NCBI RefSeq assembly: GCF_900110085.1
Contig: NZ_FOCK01000001.1
Location: 620,001-684,000, forward strand
Direction of reading: 5' to 3'
DNA: 64,000 nucleotides
Source of the DNA: Prevotella sp. ne3005
GTDB lineage: Bacteria; Bacteroidota; Bacteroidia; Bacteroidales; Bacteroidaceae
Each line of letters starts with the position of its first letter. Position 1 is the first letter of the stretch. Positions 45,353-54,295 of the stretch are shown here, in pieces. Position numbers and translations under genes: made by a program. The notes under the pieces were generated by a model that was given only the letters and a program-made list of their open reading frames with translations, had not been told where the DNA came from and made no database searches.

Positions 45353-48187
45353 ATGAAGAACTATATAAAATCACTGATTATCATCGTAGCCCTGCTTGGC
45401 AGCATGAACGCTTTGGCAGAGGGGACAATCAAAGTTAATGGCGTAACCGTGACTTCGACGGCAACCGCACTGGATAATAACGGAAACGCCGCCTCAGCCA
45501 GCATTGCCAACGGGAAGTGTACGCTCACCATGATACCCAACGGGAGCTATTATATTACCGCAGATGACATCTCTGCCATTAAAACCATCGACGGCAAGAA
45601 TGCCCAGACCCGTACACCGGGCATCGATACTCCCGTCACCATCACGGCAACCGATGATTCGGCCGACCCTAGTACTGAGACATCGTATACATTCGACGTG
45701 ACGGATGCAAATTACGACTACGAAGTGACGGCCATCTTCCAAAGCCGAATAAGCGTGGAGAATGCAACGGTGGAAGTGGCCGATGGAACCTATACCTATA
45801 CTGGATCTGCCATCAAGCCCGATGTGACCATAACCGTTGGAGGCGTCGGTCTGACAAAGGGCACCGACTACAATGTGGCTTATTTGGACAGCATCAATGC
45901 AGGAACAGGTAAGGTCATCATATATGGTGTCCGTAAATATATGGGGCAGAAGGGCTCGACGAGTAGCCCCGCCGCCACCTATACCATCAGCCCGAAGTCC
46001 ATCGCTGATGTGACCATCACCCTGTCGCCGGAGAGCTCTACATATAACGGCGAGAACCAGAAGCCAACGGTTACCGTGAAGGACGGAGAGACCAATCTGG
46101 TGCTCGACACTGACTATACACTCACCAACGAGGGCGGAACAGACGTTGGCAAATATACCGTAACCGTTACGGGTAAGGGCAATTATACTGGAGAAGCCAG
46201 CAAGGTGTACAGCATTACAGCCGCTACGATGGAAGTGACGGCTGAAGGCTATACAGGCACATACGACGGTCAGGCACACGGCATCACCGTTACGGCTCCT
46301 GAGGGCGCCACCATCAAGTATGGTACCGCAGAGGGCACCTACGACCTGACCACCAATCCCAGCTACACCAATGTTGGCACATACACCGTCTACTATCAGG
46401 TCAGCATGGAAAACTACGCAGACGTGACGGGCTCAAAGAATGTGGTCATCAGCCAGGCAACTGTTACCCTATCCTATTCGGCTTCAACAGCTGAGGGTAA
46501 GATGGGCAAGGCATTTACGGCGCCCACACTGAACAACCCGAGTCAGGTGGCTGTGACCTATAGCAGTTCGAATACGGAGGTGGCCACCATCGGCACCGAT
46601 GGAGCCGTGACGCTGAAAGGTCCCGGAAAGACAACCATCACAGCGACCTTTGCCGGCAACGACAACTACGCAAGTGCCACAGCGAGCTACGAACTGACCG
46701 TAGGCAAGCAACAGGATGCAGGCCTCTCGTGGACTGATGAGGGTATGGAGTATTATATAGGCGACTACTGGTATGGACCTAGGCTGAATAACCCGAATAA
46801 TCTTAAAGTAAAGTACGAGAGTAGCGACGAAGATGTGGCTACCATCGATGAGAATGGTGTTATTACGGTTCTCGGTGTAGGAGACACTTGGATCATGGCC
46901 ATCTTTGAAGGTAGCGATGAGTATGAGCCGCAGACCGTCAGATACGGACTATTTGTGAAAGAGAGATATAACCTCTGGGTAGACGGAACACAGGTGACGT
47001 CGGACAACCACAGGGATATCCTTGGCGACGGACAGTTCTTCTATGACGAGGATAAGAAGATGCTGGTGGTTACAAACAGCACCAAGGCGGTGGACATAGA
47101 GAACCGCAAGGGCGACCTGACCATCTTCCTGAACGGTAGCAGCAAGCTGGGCCGAATCTTCTTCAATAAGGGAGAGACAGACAATAGCGGTAAGCTGACG
47201 ATCACCACCTATGAGAACATCCCCGGTACCACTACGCTGGAGACGAGCGATGCTAACGGAGTGATCAGCGGATTCAGCAGCCTTACCATCGACGAGGATT
47301 CATATACGTTCCTGCTCGACCCGACAAAAGGACAGTACCAGGGCGGCAAGCTGGTGACAGCAGAGGGCGCTGTAGCGCAAACAGCCATCATCGGACAGTA
47401 TATCAAGCCTCTCGTCAACGGACAGACCGTGACCTTCCCCCCAGGAGATTTTGACATAGAGAACCTGACCAACGCTGTGATCAAGGACCTGCTCATGACA
47501 CTACTCATGGACCTTGGAACCTCGCAGGTGGAAACGGACGATGACTATTACGACCCCTTGGAGAATTGTATCGTGCTGAACAACCTGAACAGCACCAACG
47601 GTGTGGCCGTTGTGGTGGATAATGTGCAGAAAGGCCAGTATATACCAGGTAGTTCAGATTTTGCCGCAGCATTCAAGGGCGGTATCACCTTCATGGTGCC
47701 CAACGGCGAAGGAAAGATCATCTTGAACGTTCAGACGGAGCCGGGCTACAAGCTGATGCTGATGATTGACAATGGCATACCGACGGAGATCGTCAAGAAT
47801 GAGCGAGGCGACGTGGAGGTTGACTACAACGTGGAGAAACCCACCTACTGCTTCCTCTATCTGGAAAAGACAGCCGACACACGCGGCACCCGTATCGGTA
47901 AGCGTGAGAAGTCGCACGGAAAGGTGTTCTCGCTGAAGGTTTCACCAGCCAAGTCACTCAGCACCAACCCGCTGGGCGGAGTGCCGGGATTCCCCGATTC
48001 GAAGACTCCTGAGGTTGATACGTTTGGCGAGGACGACCCCACAGGCATCAACGAGATCAAGGTGGAGACGGACAACACCCTTGAGAGTAACGAAGACAAC
48101 TGGTACGACCTGCAGGGACGCAGGATAGACAAGCCTACCAAGGCAGGCATCTATATCCAGAACAGAAAGAAGATCGTGATCAGATAA
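45353..48187 (+). CDS. Secreted Ig-like/MBG-domain protein with C-terminal sorting tail
   Basis: A protein of 944 residues. Signal peptide about 1-23 (IKSLIIIVALLGSMNALAEG). Several Ig-like modules follow: YTYTGSAIKPDVTITVGGVGL, STYNGENQKPTVTVKDGETNL and GTYDGQAHGITVTAPEGATIKYG (MBG-like), then bacterial Ig group 2 motifs (EVATIGTDGAVTLKGPGKTTITATFAG; EDVATIDENGVITVLGVGDTWIMAIFEG). One copy of the module of the preceding protein occurs from 46969 (YNLWVDGTQVTSDNHRDILG). The tail WYDLQGRRIDKPTKAGIYI matches the previous protein. It starts 17 bp after it and is followed by a terminator, so the two form an operon. Likely a cell-surface adhesin or scaffold. Confidence 0.8.
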   Translation: MKNYIKSLIIIVALLGSMNALAEGTIKVNGVTVTSTATALDNNGNAASASIANGKCTLTMIPNGSYYITADDISAIKTIDGKNAQTRTPGIDTPVTITATDDSADPSTETSYTFDVTDANYDYEVTAIFQSRISVENATVEVADGTYTYTGSAIKPDVTITVGGVGLTKGTDYNVAYLDSINAGTGKVIIYGVRKYMGQKGSTSSPAATYTISPKSIADVTITLSPESSTYNGENQKPTVTVKDGETNLVLDTDYTLTNEGGTDVGKYTVTVTGKGNYTGEASKVYSITAATMEVTAEGYTGTYDGQAHGITVTAPEGATIKYGTAEGTYDLTTNPSYTNVGTYTVYYQVSMENYADVTGSKNVVISQATVTLSYSASTAEGKMGKAFTAPTLNNPSQVAVTYSSSNTEVATIGTDGAVTLKGPGKTTITATFAGNDNYASATASYELTVGKQQDAGLSWTDEGMEYYIGDYWYGPRLNNPNNLKVKYESSDEDVATIDENGVITVLGVGDTWIMAIFEGSDEYEPQTVRYGLFVKERYNLWVDGTQVTSDNHRDILGDGQFFYDEDKKMLVVTNSTKAVDIENRKGDLTIFLNGSSKLGRIFFNKGETDNSGKLTITTYENIPGTTTLETSDANGVISGFSSLTIDEDSYTFLLDPTKGQYQGGKLVTAEGAVAQTAIIGQYIKPLVNGQTVTFPPGDFDIENLTNAVIKDLLMTLLMDLGTSQVETDDDYYDPLENCIVLNNLNSTNGVAVVVDNVQKGQYIPGSSDFAAAFKGGITFMVPNGEGKIILNVQTEPGYKLMLMIDNGIPTEIVKNERGDVEVDYNVEKPTYCFLYLEKTADTRGTRIGKREKSHGKVFSLKVSPAKSLSTNPLGGVPGFPDSKTPEVDTFGEDDPTGINEIKVETDNTLESNEDNWYDLQGRRIDKPTKAGIYIQNRKKIVIR

Positions 48188-48195
48188 GTAAAACC

Positions 48196-48225
48196 AAAGG
48201 CTCCCAATCGGGAGCCTTTAGTTTT
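48196..48225. terminator. Bidirectional terminator between the surface-protein and uraA operons
   Basis: Stem AAAGGCTCCC / GGGAGCCTTT with loop AATC, followed by TAGTTTTGTTT. It lies between convergent genes, 3 bp before the uraA stop. Confidence 0.88.
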
Positions 48226-48227
48226 GT

Positions 48228-49418
48228 TTACTTGCGGGGAAGGAGGAGATTCAGCAGAACACCGACGACAGCGGAGAGGCCTATGCCACTGATGGAGAAC
48301 GTGCCAAAGGTGAGGATGGCACCTCCGATACCGATGGTCAGCGTGACGGAGGCGATGATGATATTGCGCGTCACGTCGAAGTCGATCTTATGCTGGATCA
48401 TGTGCTGCACACCCACAGAAGCGATGGAGCCGAAGAGCAACAGCATGATGCCACCCAGAACGGCTGAGGGGATAGACTGCAGGAGGGCAGAGATCTTTCC
48501 GATGACGGAAAAGACAATACCCGTAACGGCAGCGATGCGGATAACCTGCGGATGGGTGACACGCGTGATCTGCATGGCACCTGTCACCTCACTATAGGTG
48601 GTCACTGGAGGACCGCCAACGAGAGAGGCGAAGAGACAAGCCAGTCCGTCGCCAAGCATCGTGCGATGCAATCCGGGGGATTTGATGAAGTCTTTCTCAG
48701 CCACAGCGCTCACCACATAGACATCACCGATATGCTCAATCACAGGGGCAATGGCCACAGGGATCATGAACACAAAGGGCTCCCAGGCAAACTGAGGCAG
48801 CTGGAAGTGGGCGATGCTGCCAGGCAAGGCAAACCAAGGAGCCGCAGCCACAGCAGAGAGATCGACGAGCCCCATGAAGAAGGCGACGATATAACCCACG
48901 ACGACACCCACCACCACGGGAACAAGCTTGACAAGCCCCTTACCGAAGGTGAGCACGAGGATGGCGGTGATCAGCGAGATGAAGGCCAGAAGCCAGTTCT
49001 CCTTCGCCATGTTCACAGCAGCAGGAGAGAGCGAGAGGCCAATGAGAATGATGACAGGACCAACGACCACCGGAGGGAAGAGACGGGCAATAAGCGTATG
49101 CCCCTGCCACTTGATGAGGGCCGACATCACGAAGTAGACCAGCGCCACACCAGCGATACCGGCAATCGTACCCGGCATGCCCCACTGCTGGGAGGCAGAG
49201 ATGATAGGGGCGATGAAGGCGAAGCTGGAGCCAAGGAAGATGGGCACCTGGCCTTTAGTGACCAGATGGAAGATGAGCGTACCTACTCCAGCGGTAAAGA
49301 GCGCTGTAGCGGGGTCAAGACCTACAAGCAGGGGCACCAGAACCGTTGAGCCAAAGGCTACAAAGAGGAACTGGATGCCTACGATGGTCTTTCTGGAGGT
49401 TGAAAGTTCTTGGGTCAT
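48228..49418 (-). CDS. uraA: Uracil permease, NCS2 family
   Basis: A protein of 396 residues with about 14 membrane helices. It opens KTIVGIQFLFVAFGSTVLVPLLVGLDPATALFTAG and carries the NCS2 features SSFAFIAPI, PVAIAPVIEHIGDVYVVSAV and GGPPVTTYSEVTGAMQITR. The family imports uracil by proton symport. It is the last gene of the surE-lpxB-NCS2-Tsx-uraA run, 10 bp after the Tsx-like gene. Confidence 0.9.
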   Translation of the reverse strand: MTQELSTSRKTIVGIQFLFVAFGSTVLVPLLVGLDPATALFTAGVGTLIFHLVTKGQVPIFLGSSFAFIAPIISASQQWGMPGTIAGIAGVALVYFVMSALIKWQGHTLIARLFPPVVVGPVIILIGLSLSPAAVNMAKENWLLAFISLITAILVLTFGKGLVKLVPVVVGVVVGYIVAFFMGLVDLSAVAAAPWFALPGSIAHFQLPQFAWEPFVFMIPVAIAPVIEHIGDVYVVSAVAEKDFIKSPGLHRTMLGDGLACLFASLVGGPPVTTYSEVTGAMQITRVTHPQVIRIAAVTGIVFSVIGKISALLQSIPSAVLGGIMLLLFGSIASVGVQHMIQHKIDFDVTRNIIIASVTLTIGIGGAILTFGTFSISGIGLSAVVGVLLNLLLPRK

Positions 49419-49428
49419 TGTTGAGAGA

Positions 49429-50127
49429 TTAGAAGTTCCACTTCAGGGCAAGCGTCGGGTTGATGAAGAACGACTTGTCGTCGTAGGTGTTGTAGATGAA
49501 GTTGTTGCTGATCTCTATCTCACCACCGAGGCTCAGGTGCTTGTTGGCGTTGTACCACAGCTGGGGTTCGGAGAGGATGACGAGCTGACCATGGCCATCG
49601 GCATCTTCGCCACGCCAGAAATCGATGAAGCCGGAGAAGGTGAACGACTTGCCAAAGTTCAGGCCCCAGACACCTGTGAGCTGGAAGCTGTTGTAGGCCG
49701 AGGTGTACTCATAGCTCTTGAAGTAACGCTTGTACATCAGCTGTACGGAGTAGGTCTTCGAGAAGTCGGCACTGTGGCCATTCCAGGCACCACCGAGGAG
49801 GGCTGACTGCTGGAAAGAGCCGAAGCGGTTCAGACCACCATCATACTCCACATGGGCGGCGAAGCCCTTCTTACCGATGGTAAACTCGCGTGAGATCTCG
49901 GTGTAGGCACCCTCCACAAACTTATTGGAGAAGTCGACATCCACGAAATAGAACCATGAACCCCACTTATCGGCCTTGAACTGCTCGAGGGTCATCGTTA
50001 CAGACTGACGGCCTTCCTCCTGATCAGGATAGAGATGGCGTCCGAAATCATAATGTACCTGCACATTCTGTGCGTTTGCGCCGATGGCAGCTGCTGCCAT
50101 CAGGACGATTGTCAATAACTTTTTCAT
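49429..50127 (-). CDS. Tsx-like nucleoside channel (DUF5020-type outer-membrane protein)
   Basis: A protein of 232 residues. Signal peptide MKKLLTIVLMAAAAIGANAQ, aromatic beta-strands (GSWFYFVDVDFSNKF, GAYTEISREFTIGK, AAHVEYDGGLNRFG, FTFSGFIDFWRG, SLGGEIEISNNF) and terminal ALKWNF. It resembles Tsx-type nucleoside channels. Its position between two NCS2 nucleobase permeases supports nucleoside/nucleobase passage across the outer membrane. Confidence 0.82.
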   Translation of the reverse strand: MKKLLTIVLMAAAAIGANAQNVQVHYDFGRHLYPDQEEGRQSVTMTLEQFKADKWGSWFYFVDVDFSNKFVEGAYTEISREFTIGKKGFAAHVEYDGGLNRFGSFQQSALLGGAWNGHSADFSKTYSVQLMYKRYFKSYEYTSAYNSFQLTGVWGLNFGKSFTFSGFIDFWRGEDADGHGQLVILSEPQLWYNANKHLSLGGEIEISNNFIYNTYDDKSFFINPTLALKWNF

Positions 50128-50136
50128 ATACCTTAT

Positions 50137-51447
50137 TTAATTAACAATGTATTTCAGAACGAAGAAGGCTGCAAGGATATACATCACAACGGATATCTCC
50201 TTGTGATGGCCCGTACACCCCTTGACAACAACGAAGGAGAGGATACCAAGTACGATACCCTCGGAGATGCTGCCCGTGAAGGGCATAGTGACCATGGTGA
50301 TAAAGCAGGGCAGCGCATCGGAGAAGTCGGAGAAGTTGATCTTTGTGATGCTCGACATCATGATCACGCCCACGAGAACCAATGCGGAGGCTGTGGCTAC
50401 AGAGGGAATACAAAGGAAGAAGGGTGAGAAGAAAAGGGCGGAGAGGAAGAACAGAGCCACCGTCAAAGAGGTGAGACCTGTACGACCGCCAACAGCCACA
50501 CCCGTCGTGCTCTCCACATAGGTGGTGACAGTGGAAGTGCCACAAAGTGCACCGGCTGTAGTACCTACGGCATCAGCCAGCAAGGCGCGGTTAAGACCTT
50601 CCACCTCGCCTGTCTTAGGATTCACCATCCCCGCACCGGTACAGGTGCCTATAAGGGTGCCCAGCGTATCGAGGAGATCCATGAAGAGCAGGGTGAACAC
50701 CACGATATAGTAGTTGAGGTCGAGCGTCAGGAAGTGCGAGAAGTCGAGATGGAGGGCGATGGGCGCCATGGAGTGAGGCATGCTGATAAACACAAGATCC
50801 TGTGGCAGAGCAGTGACGCCAAACGGTATACCAGCGACGGTGACGAGGAGAATGGCATAGAACAGAGCGCCACGGATGCCCTGGGCCAAGAGGACACCAC
50901 CGACGAGGACACCAGCGGCAGCCATCAGGGAAGATACCGTCCAAGGGCCCATGCCAACGATGGTGCCCTCGCTGGCTACGATGATGCCAGCATTCTTCAG
51001 TCCGAGAAAGGCGATGAAGAGGCCGATACCCACCGCAATGGAGTAGCGGAGACATGGCGGGATGGCGTTGATGATGGCCTCACGTACCTTAAATATAGTC
51101 AGGAGGATGAAGACGACACCCTCGACGAATACCGCTGCAAGAGCCTCCTGCCAAGTGTAGCCCATAACCAGCACAAGGGTATAGGCAAAGAAGGCGTTCG
51201 GCCCCATGCCCGAAGCCAGGGCAAAGGGCAGCTTAGCATAGAAGGCCATCACCAGGGTAGCGATAGCTGCCGAGATAATGGTGGCCGAGAAAAGGGCACC
51301 ACGATCCATGCCCGTCTCACCAAGAATCTGGGGATTGACAGCCAGAATATACGACATTGTCAGGAATGTGGTGAGTCCTGCCATCAATTCCACCTTTACC
51401 GAATGTTTCGTAGGGTCGAAACCCAGTAATGCTAAAATTTTGTTCAT
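50137..51447 (-). CDS. Purine (guanine/hypoxanthine/adenine) permease, AzgA-like NCS2
   Basis: A protein of 436 residues, a polytopic membrane protein. Typical AzgA/PbuG motifs: the start LGFDPTKHSVKVELMAGLTTFLTMSYILAVNPQIL, LASGMGPNAFFAYT, LLFMDLLDTLGTLIGTC and GTSTVTTYVESTTGVAVGGRTGLTSL. The family imports purine bases with protons. It overlaps lpxB by 4 bp, and the Tsx-like gene follows after 9 bp. Confidence 0.92.
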   Translation of the reverse strand: MNKILALLGFDPTKHSVKVELMAGLTTFLTMSYILAVNPQILGETGMDRGALFSATIISAAIATLVMAFYAKLPFALASGMGPNAFFAYTLVLVMGYTWQEALAAVFVEGVVFILLTIFKVREAIINAIPPCLRYSIAVGIGLFIAFLGLKNAGIIVASEGTIVGMGPWTVSSLMAAAGVLVGGVLLAQGIRGALFYAILLVTVAGIPFGVTALPQDLVFISMPHSMAPIALHLDFSHFLTLDLNYYIVVFTLLFMDLLDTLGTLIGTCTGAGMVNPKTGEVEGLNRALLADAVGTTAGALCGTSTVTTYVESTTGVAVGGRTGLTSLTVALFFLSALFFSPFFLCIPSVATASALVLVGVIMMSSITKINFSDFSDALPCFITMVTMPFTGSISEGIVLGILSFVVVKGCTGHHKEISVVMYILAAFFVLKYIVN

Positions 51448-52556
51448 ATAGTCTGATGATTAAGCAGTTGATACATAATAGACGCAGCATTGTCGGGGGC
51501 CTTCTGGTCGCCAAGGCGGCGGATGACCTCATCATACCCCTGGAGCATGGTCTCACGGGCAGGTCCGTCGAGAATCTTCTGGAGCTCACGACGGATATTT
51601 TCCACAGAGAAGGTGTCGGCCACCAGTTCTGTGACCACCTCGCTGTCGGCAATAAGATTGACTAATGAGATATATTTCACCTTCAGCAGCTTTTTGCGTG
51701 CCCATCCGATGAAGAGAGGCAGAGGCGTCTCGTAGCACACCACCTGAGGCACACGGAAGAGAGCCGTCTCGAGGGTGGCAGTACCACTGGTGACGATGGC
51801 GGCATGGGATTTGGAGAGGAGCTCATAGGTCTGATTGTAGACAATCTCCACCCCACTCCCCTGAAGGAAGCTGTCGTAATAGGCCGGTTCGATGGAGGGT
51901 GCCCCTGCCAACACCACACGGTAGTGCTGCATATAGGGTTTCACGGCCTCGATCATGGCGGGGAGGTTGTCTTTGATCTCCTGCTTTCGCGAACCAGCCA
52001 ACAAGGCAATGATTTTTTCTTTATGAGAGGGGGAGGCAGCCAAGAACTCGCGCACCTCATCAGCTGAAGGATTACCCACATAGTGGATGGGGTAATGGTG
52101 CTTTTGCTCGAAGAACTCCACTTCGAAGGGGAGGATGGAGAAGAGCTCATCAACATCGCGCTTGATGTTCTTGATGCGGTATTCCTTCCATGCCCATATC
52201 TTTGGAGAGATGTAGTAATAGACGGGGATGTTTGTCCGTGATTTTACATATTTTGCAATGTTCAGATTGAAGCCGGGATAGTCCACAAGAATCACACAGT
52301 CTGGCTGCCATTCGGTGATGTCACGCTTGCACCTCTTCATATTGCCGAGAATCGTCGGAAGATGAAGCAATACAGGAACAAAGCCCATATAGGCCAATTC
52401 ACGATAGTGCTTCACGAGGGTATCGCCGACGGCTGCCATCAGGTCGCCGCCAAAGAAACGGAACTCCGCATGGGAGTCAATTTCTTTCAACGACCGCATC
52501 AGATGGGATGCGTGAAGGTCGCCAGAGGCTTCGCCAGCTATAAGATAGTACTTCAT
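51444..52556 (-). CDS. lpxB: Lipid-A-disaccharide synthase
   Basis: A protein of 370 residues, a GT-B glycosyltransferase (GT19) that joins UDP-diacylglucosamine and lipid X in lipid A synthesis at the inner membrane. Motifs: N-terminal YYLIAGEASGDLHASHLM, FGGDLMAAVG, YYISPKIWAWKEYR, and donor site VTSGTATLETALFRVPQVV. It is separated from surE by an 80-bp repeat tract and overlaps the purine permease gene by 4 bp. Confidence 0.95.
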   Translation of the reverse strand: MKYYLIAGEASGDLHASHLMRSLKEIDSHAEFRFFGGDLMAAVGDTLVKHYRELAYMGFVPVLLHLPTILGNMKRCKRDITEWQPDCVILVDYPGFNLNIAKYVKSRTNIPVYYYISPKIWAWKEYRIKNIKRDVDELFSILPFEVEFFEQKHHYPIHYVGNPSADEVREFLAASPSHKEKIIALLAGSRKQEIKDNLPAMIEAVKPYMQHYRVVLAGAPSIEPAYYDSFLQGSGVEIVYNQTYELLSKSHAAIVTSGTATLETALFRVPQVVCYETPLPLFIGWARKKLLKVKYISLVNLIADSEVVTELVADTFSVENIRRELQKILDGPARETMLQGYDEVIRRLGDQKAPDNAASIMYQLLNHQTI

Positions 52557-52637
52557 TTATTGAAGATTGAAGATTGAAAATTGAAGATTGAAAATTGAAG
52601 ATTGAAAATTGAAGATTGAAGATTGAAAATTGAACAT
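52557..52637. repeat. TTGAAGATTGAAAATTGAAG interspersed repeat, copy 3
   Basis: The whole lpxB-surE gap is a run of GATTGAA/AATTGAA units (7-8 bp), same family as 11471-11497 and 25481-25590. No promoter can be recognised in it. Confidence 0.75.
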
Positions 52638-53404
52638 TACAGGTTCCAGCGGCGGAGGAGGCCGATGGCCTCGTAGGCGGTGACGTCGATCTGTGTGGGG
52701 GTGATGGCGACATAACCGTGGGTAAGCGCCCAGTTGTCGGTATCCTCAGCCTCAGGCTCATCGTTCTGGTAATGACCTACCATCCACCAATAGTCGTAGC
52801 CACGCGGATGGTGACATTTCGTCACCTCACTGCTCCATGTGCCCTTTGCCATGCGACAGACACGTACACCTTGGAAAGCCTCAACGAGGGGGAAGTTAAC
52901 ATTCAGGCACACTCCCAAGGGCAGACCTTCGGCGAGTACCCTACGGGTAATCTCACGGATATAGGGGCGCAAGGGCTCAAAATCGGCATCGGCACGGTGG
53001 TCGCAGAGGGAGAAGGCCACAGAGGGGACATACTTCATACAGCCCTCGAGGGTGACGCCCATCGTACCACTATAGTGGGTATTCACCGAGGCATTGTCGC
53101 CATGGTTGATGCCACCAATCACCATATCGGGCTTACGGGGACAGAGTTCGGCGAGGGCCATCTTCACACAATCGGTAGGAGTGCCGTTACATGACCAGAT
53201 CTCCACACCCGGACGTTTTTCCTTGAGCGTCAGCGTCAGCGGTGTCGTGACAGAGAAGCAACAAGAGGAGCCACTACGGGCCGAATCTGGTGCACAGACA
53301 AGGATATCACCATAATCAGAAAGCATTTCCACAAGCTGCCGGATACCCTTTGCCTGATAGCCGTCATCATTGGAAATGAGCAATAATGGGCGTTTAATTT
53401 CCAT
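52637..53404 (-). CDS. surE: 5'/3'-nucleotidase SurE
   Basis: A protein of 255 residues, a metal-dependent nucleoside monophosphate phosphatase. Diagnostic motifs are the N-terminal LLISNDDGYQAKGI with the Asp pair, APDSARSGSSCCFSVTTPL, GINHGDNASVNTHYSGTMGVTLEGC and LNVNFP. It heads the minus transcript and could supply nucleosides for recycling alongside the nucleobase permeases downstream. Confidence 0.96.
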   Translation of the reverse strand: MEIKRPLLLISNDDGYQAKGIRQLVEMLSDYGDILVCAPDSARSGSSCCFSVTTPLTLTLKEKRPGVEIWSCNGTPTDCVKMALAELCPRKPDMVIGGINHGDNASVNTHYSGTMGVTLEGCMKYVPSVAFSLCDHRADADFEPLRPYIREITRRVLAEGLPLGVCLNVNFPLVEAFQGVRVCRMAKGTWSSEVTKCHHPRGYDYWWMVGHYQNDEPEAEDTDNWALTHGYVAITPTQIDVTAYEAIGLLRRWNL

Positions 53405-53425
53405 AAAATATCAATGTTTTCGGTG

Positions 53426-53484
53426 CAAAGTTACAAAAATCTCTTAATTCGTAACGAGATATTCTCAATATTTTTGTAACTTTG
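53426..53484. promoter_or_regulatory. Mirror-image divergent promoters of surE and parA
   Basis: caaagttacaaaaat (53426-53440) and atttttgtaactttg (53470-53484) are perfect 15-bp inverted repeats. Each holds a -7 box TAACTTTG: 53426-53433 on minus for surE, 53477-53484 on plus for parA. The design matches the lptB/mlaE intergenic region. Confidence 0.75.
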
Positions 53485-53524
53485 TGCCCAAATTTCTTAT
53501 TTTTTAGCAAGATTATAACGAACA

Positions 53525-54292
53525 ATGGGAAAGATTATTGCTTTGGCAAACCAGAAAGGCGGCGTGGGAAAGACCACGACGACCATTAACTTGGCAGCCT
53601 CCCTCGCCACCCTCGAGAAGAGTGTGCTCGTGGTGGATGCCGACCCTCAGGCCAACGCCTCCAGTGGATTAGGTGTCAACATCAAGGAAGTAGACTGTTC
53701 ACTATATGAATGTATCATCAACCATGCCGACGTTCGCGATGCCATCTATACGACGGACATCGACGGGCTGGACATCATCCCCAGCCACATCGACCTCGTG
53801 GGTGCGGAGATTGAGATGCTGAATATCAGTGAACGCGAACGGGTCATCAAGAAAATGCTCGACCCCATCCGTATAGACTACGATTATATCCTGATAGACT
53901 GTTCACCCTCGCTGGGCCTCATCACCGTGAATGCGCTGACAGCTGCCGACTCCGTGATTATACCGGTGCAGTGTGAGTATTTTGCCCTGGAGGGTATCAG
54001 CAAGTTGCTGAACACTATTAAGATTATCAAGAACAAACTGAACCCGCAGCTGGAGATAGAAGGATTCCTGCTGACGATGTATGACAGTCGTCTGCGTCTG
54101 GCCAACCAGATTTACGACGAAGTGAAGCGCCACTTCCAGGAACTCGTCTTCAAAACCGTCATCCAGCGTAACGTCAAGCTCTCTGAGGCACCAAGCCATG
54201 GTCTGCCCGCCATTCTCTACGATGCAGACTCCACGGGAGCAAAGAACCATTTAGCCCTTGCCAACGAAATCATATTTAAAAACAAAAAATAA
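53525..54292 (+). CDS. parA: Chromosome partitioning ATPase ParA (Soj)
   Basis: A protein of 255 residues, a deviant Walker ATPase: [27 protein letters not shown] at the N terminus, [15 protein letters not shown], and [19 protein letters not shown]. It works with ParB to move the replication origin. It lies 3 bp before parB. Confidence 0.96.
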   Translation: MGKIIALANQKGGVGKTTTTINLAASLATLEKSVLVVDADPQANASSGLGVNIKEVDCSLYECIINHADVRDAIYTTDIDGLDIIPSHIDLVGAEIEMLNISERERVIKKMLDPIRIDYDYILIDCSPSLGLITVNALTAADSVIIPVQCEYFALEGISKLLNTIKIIKNKLNPQLEIEGFLLTMYDSRLRLANQIYDEVKRHFQELVFKTVIQRNVKLSEAPSHGLPAILYDADSTGAKNHLALANEIIFKNKK

Positions 54293-54295
54293 ACT

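Noticed and set aside
51400..51500. Purine riboswitch before the purine permease
   Set aside because: The permease ATG overlaps lpxB by 4 bp, leaving no leader for an aptamer.
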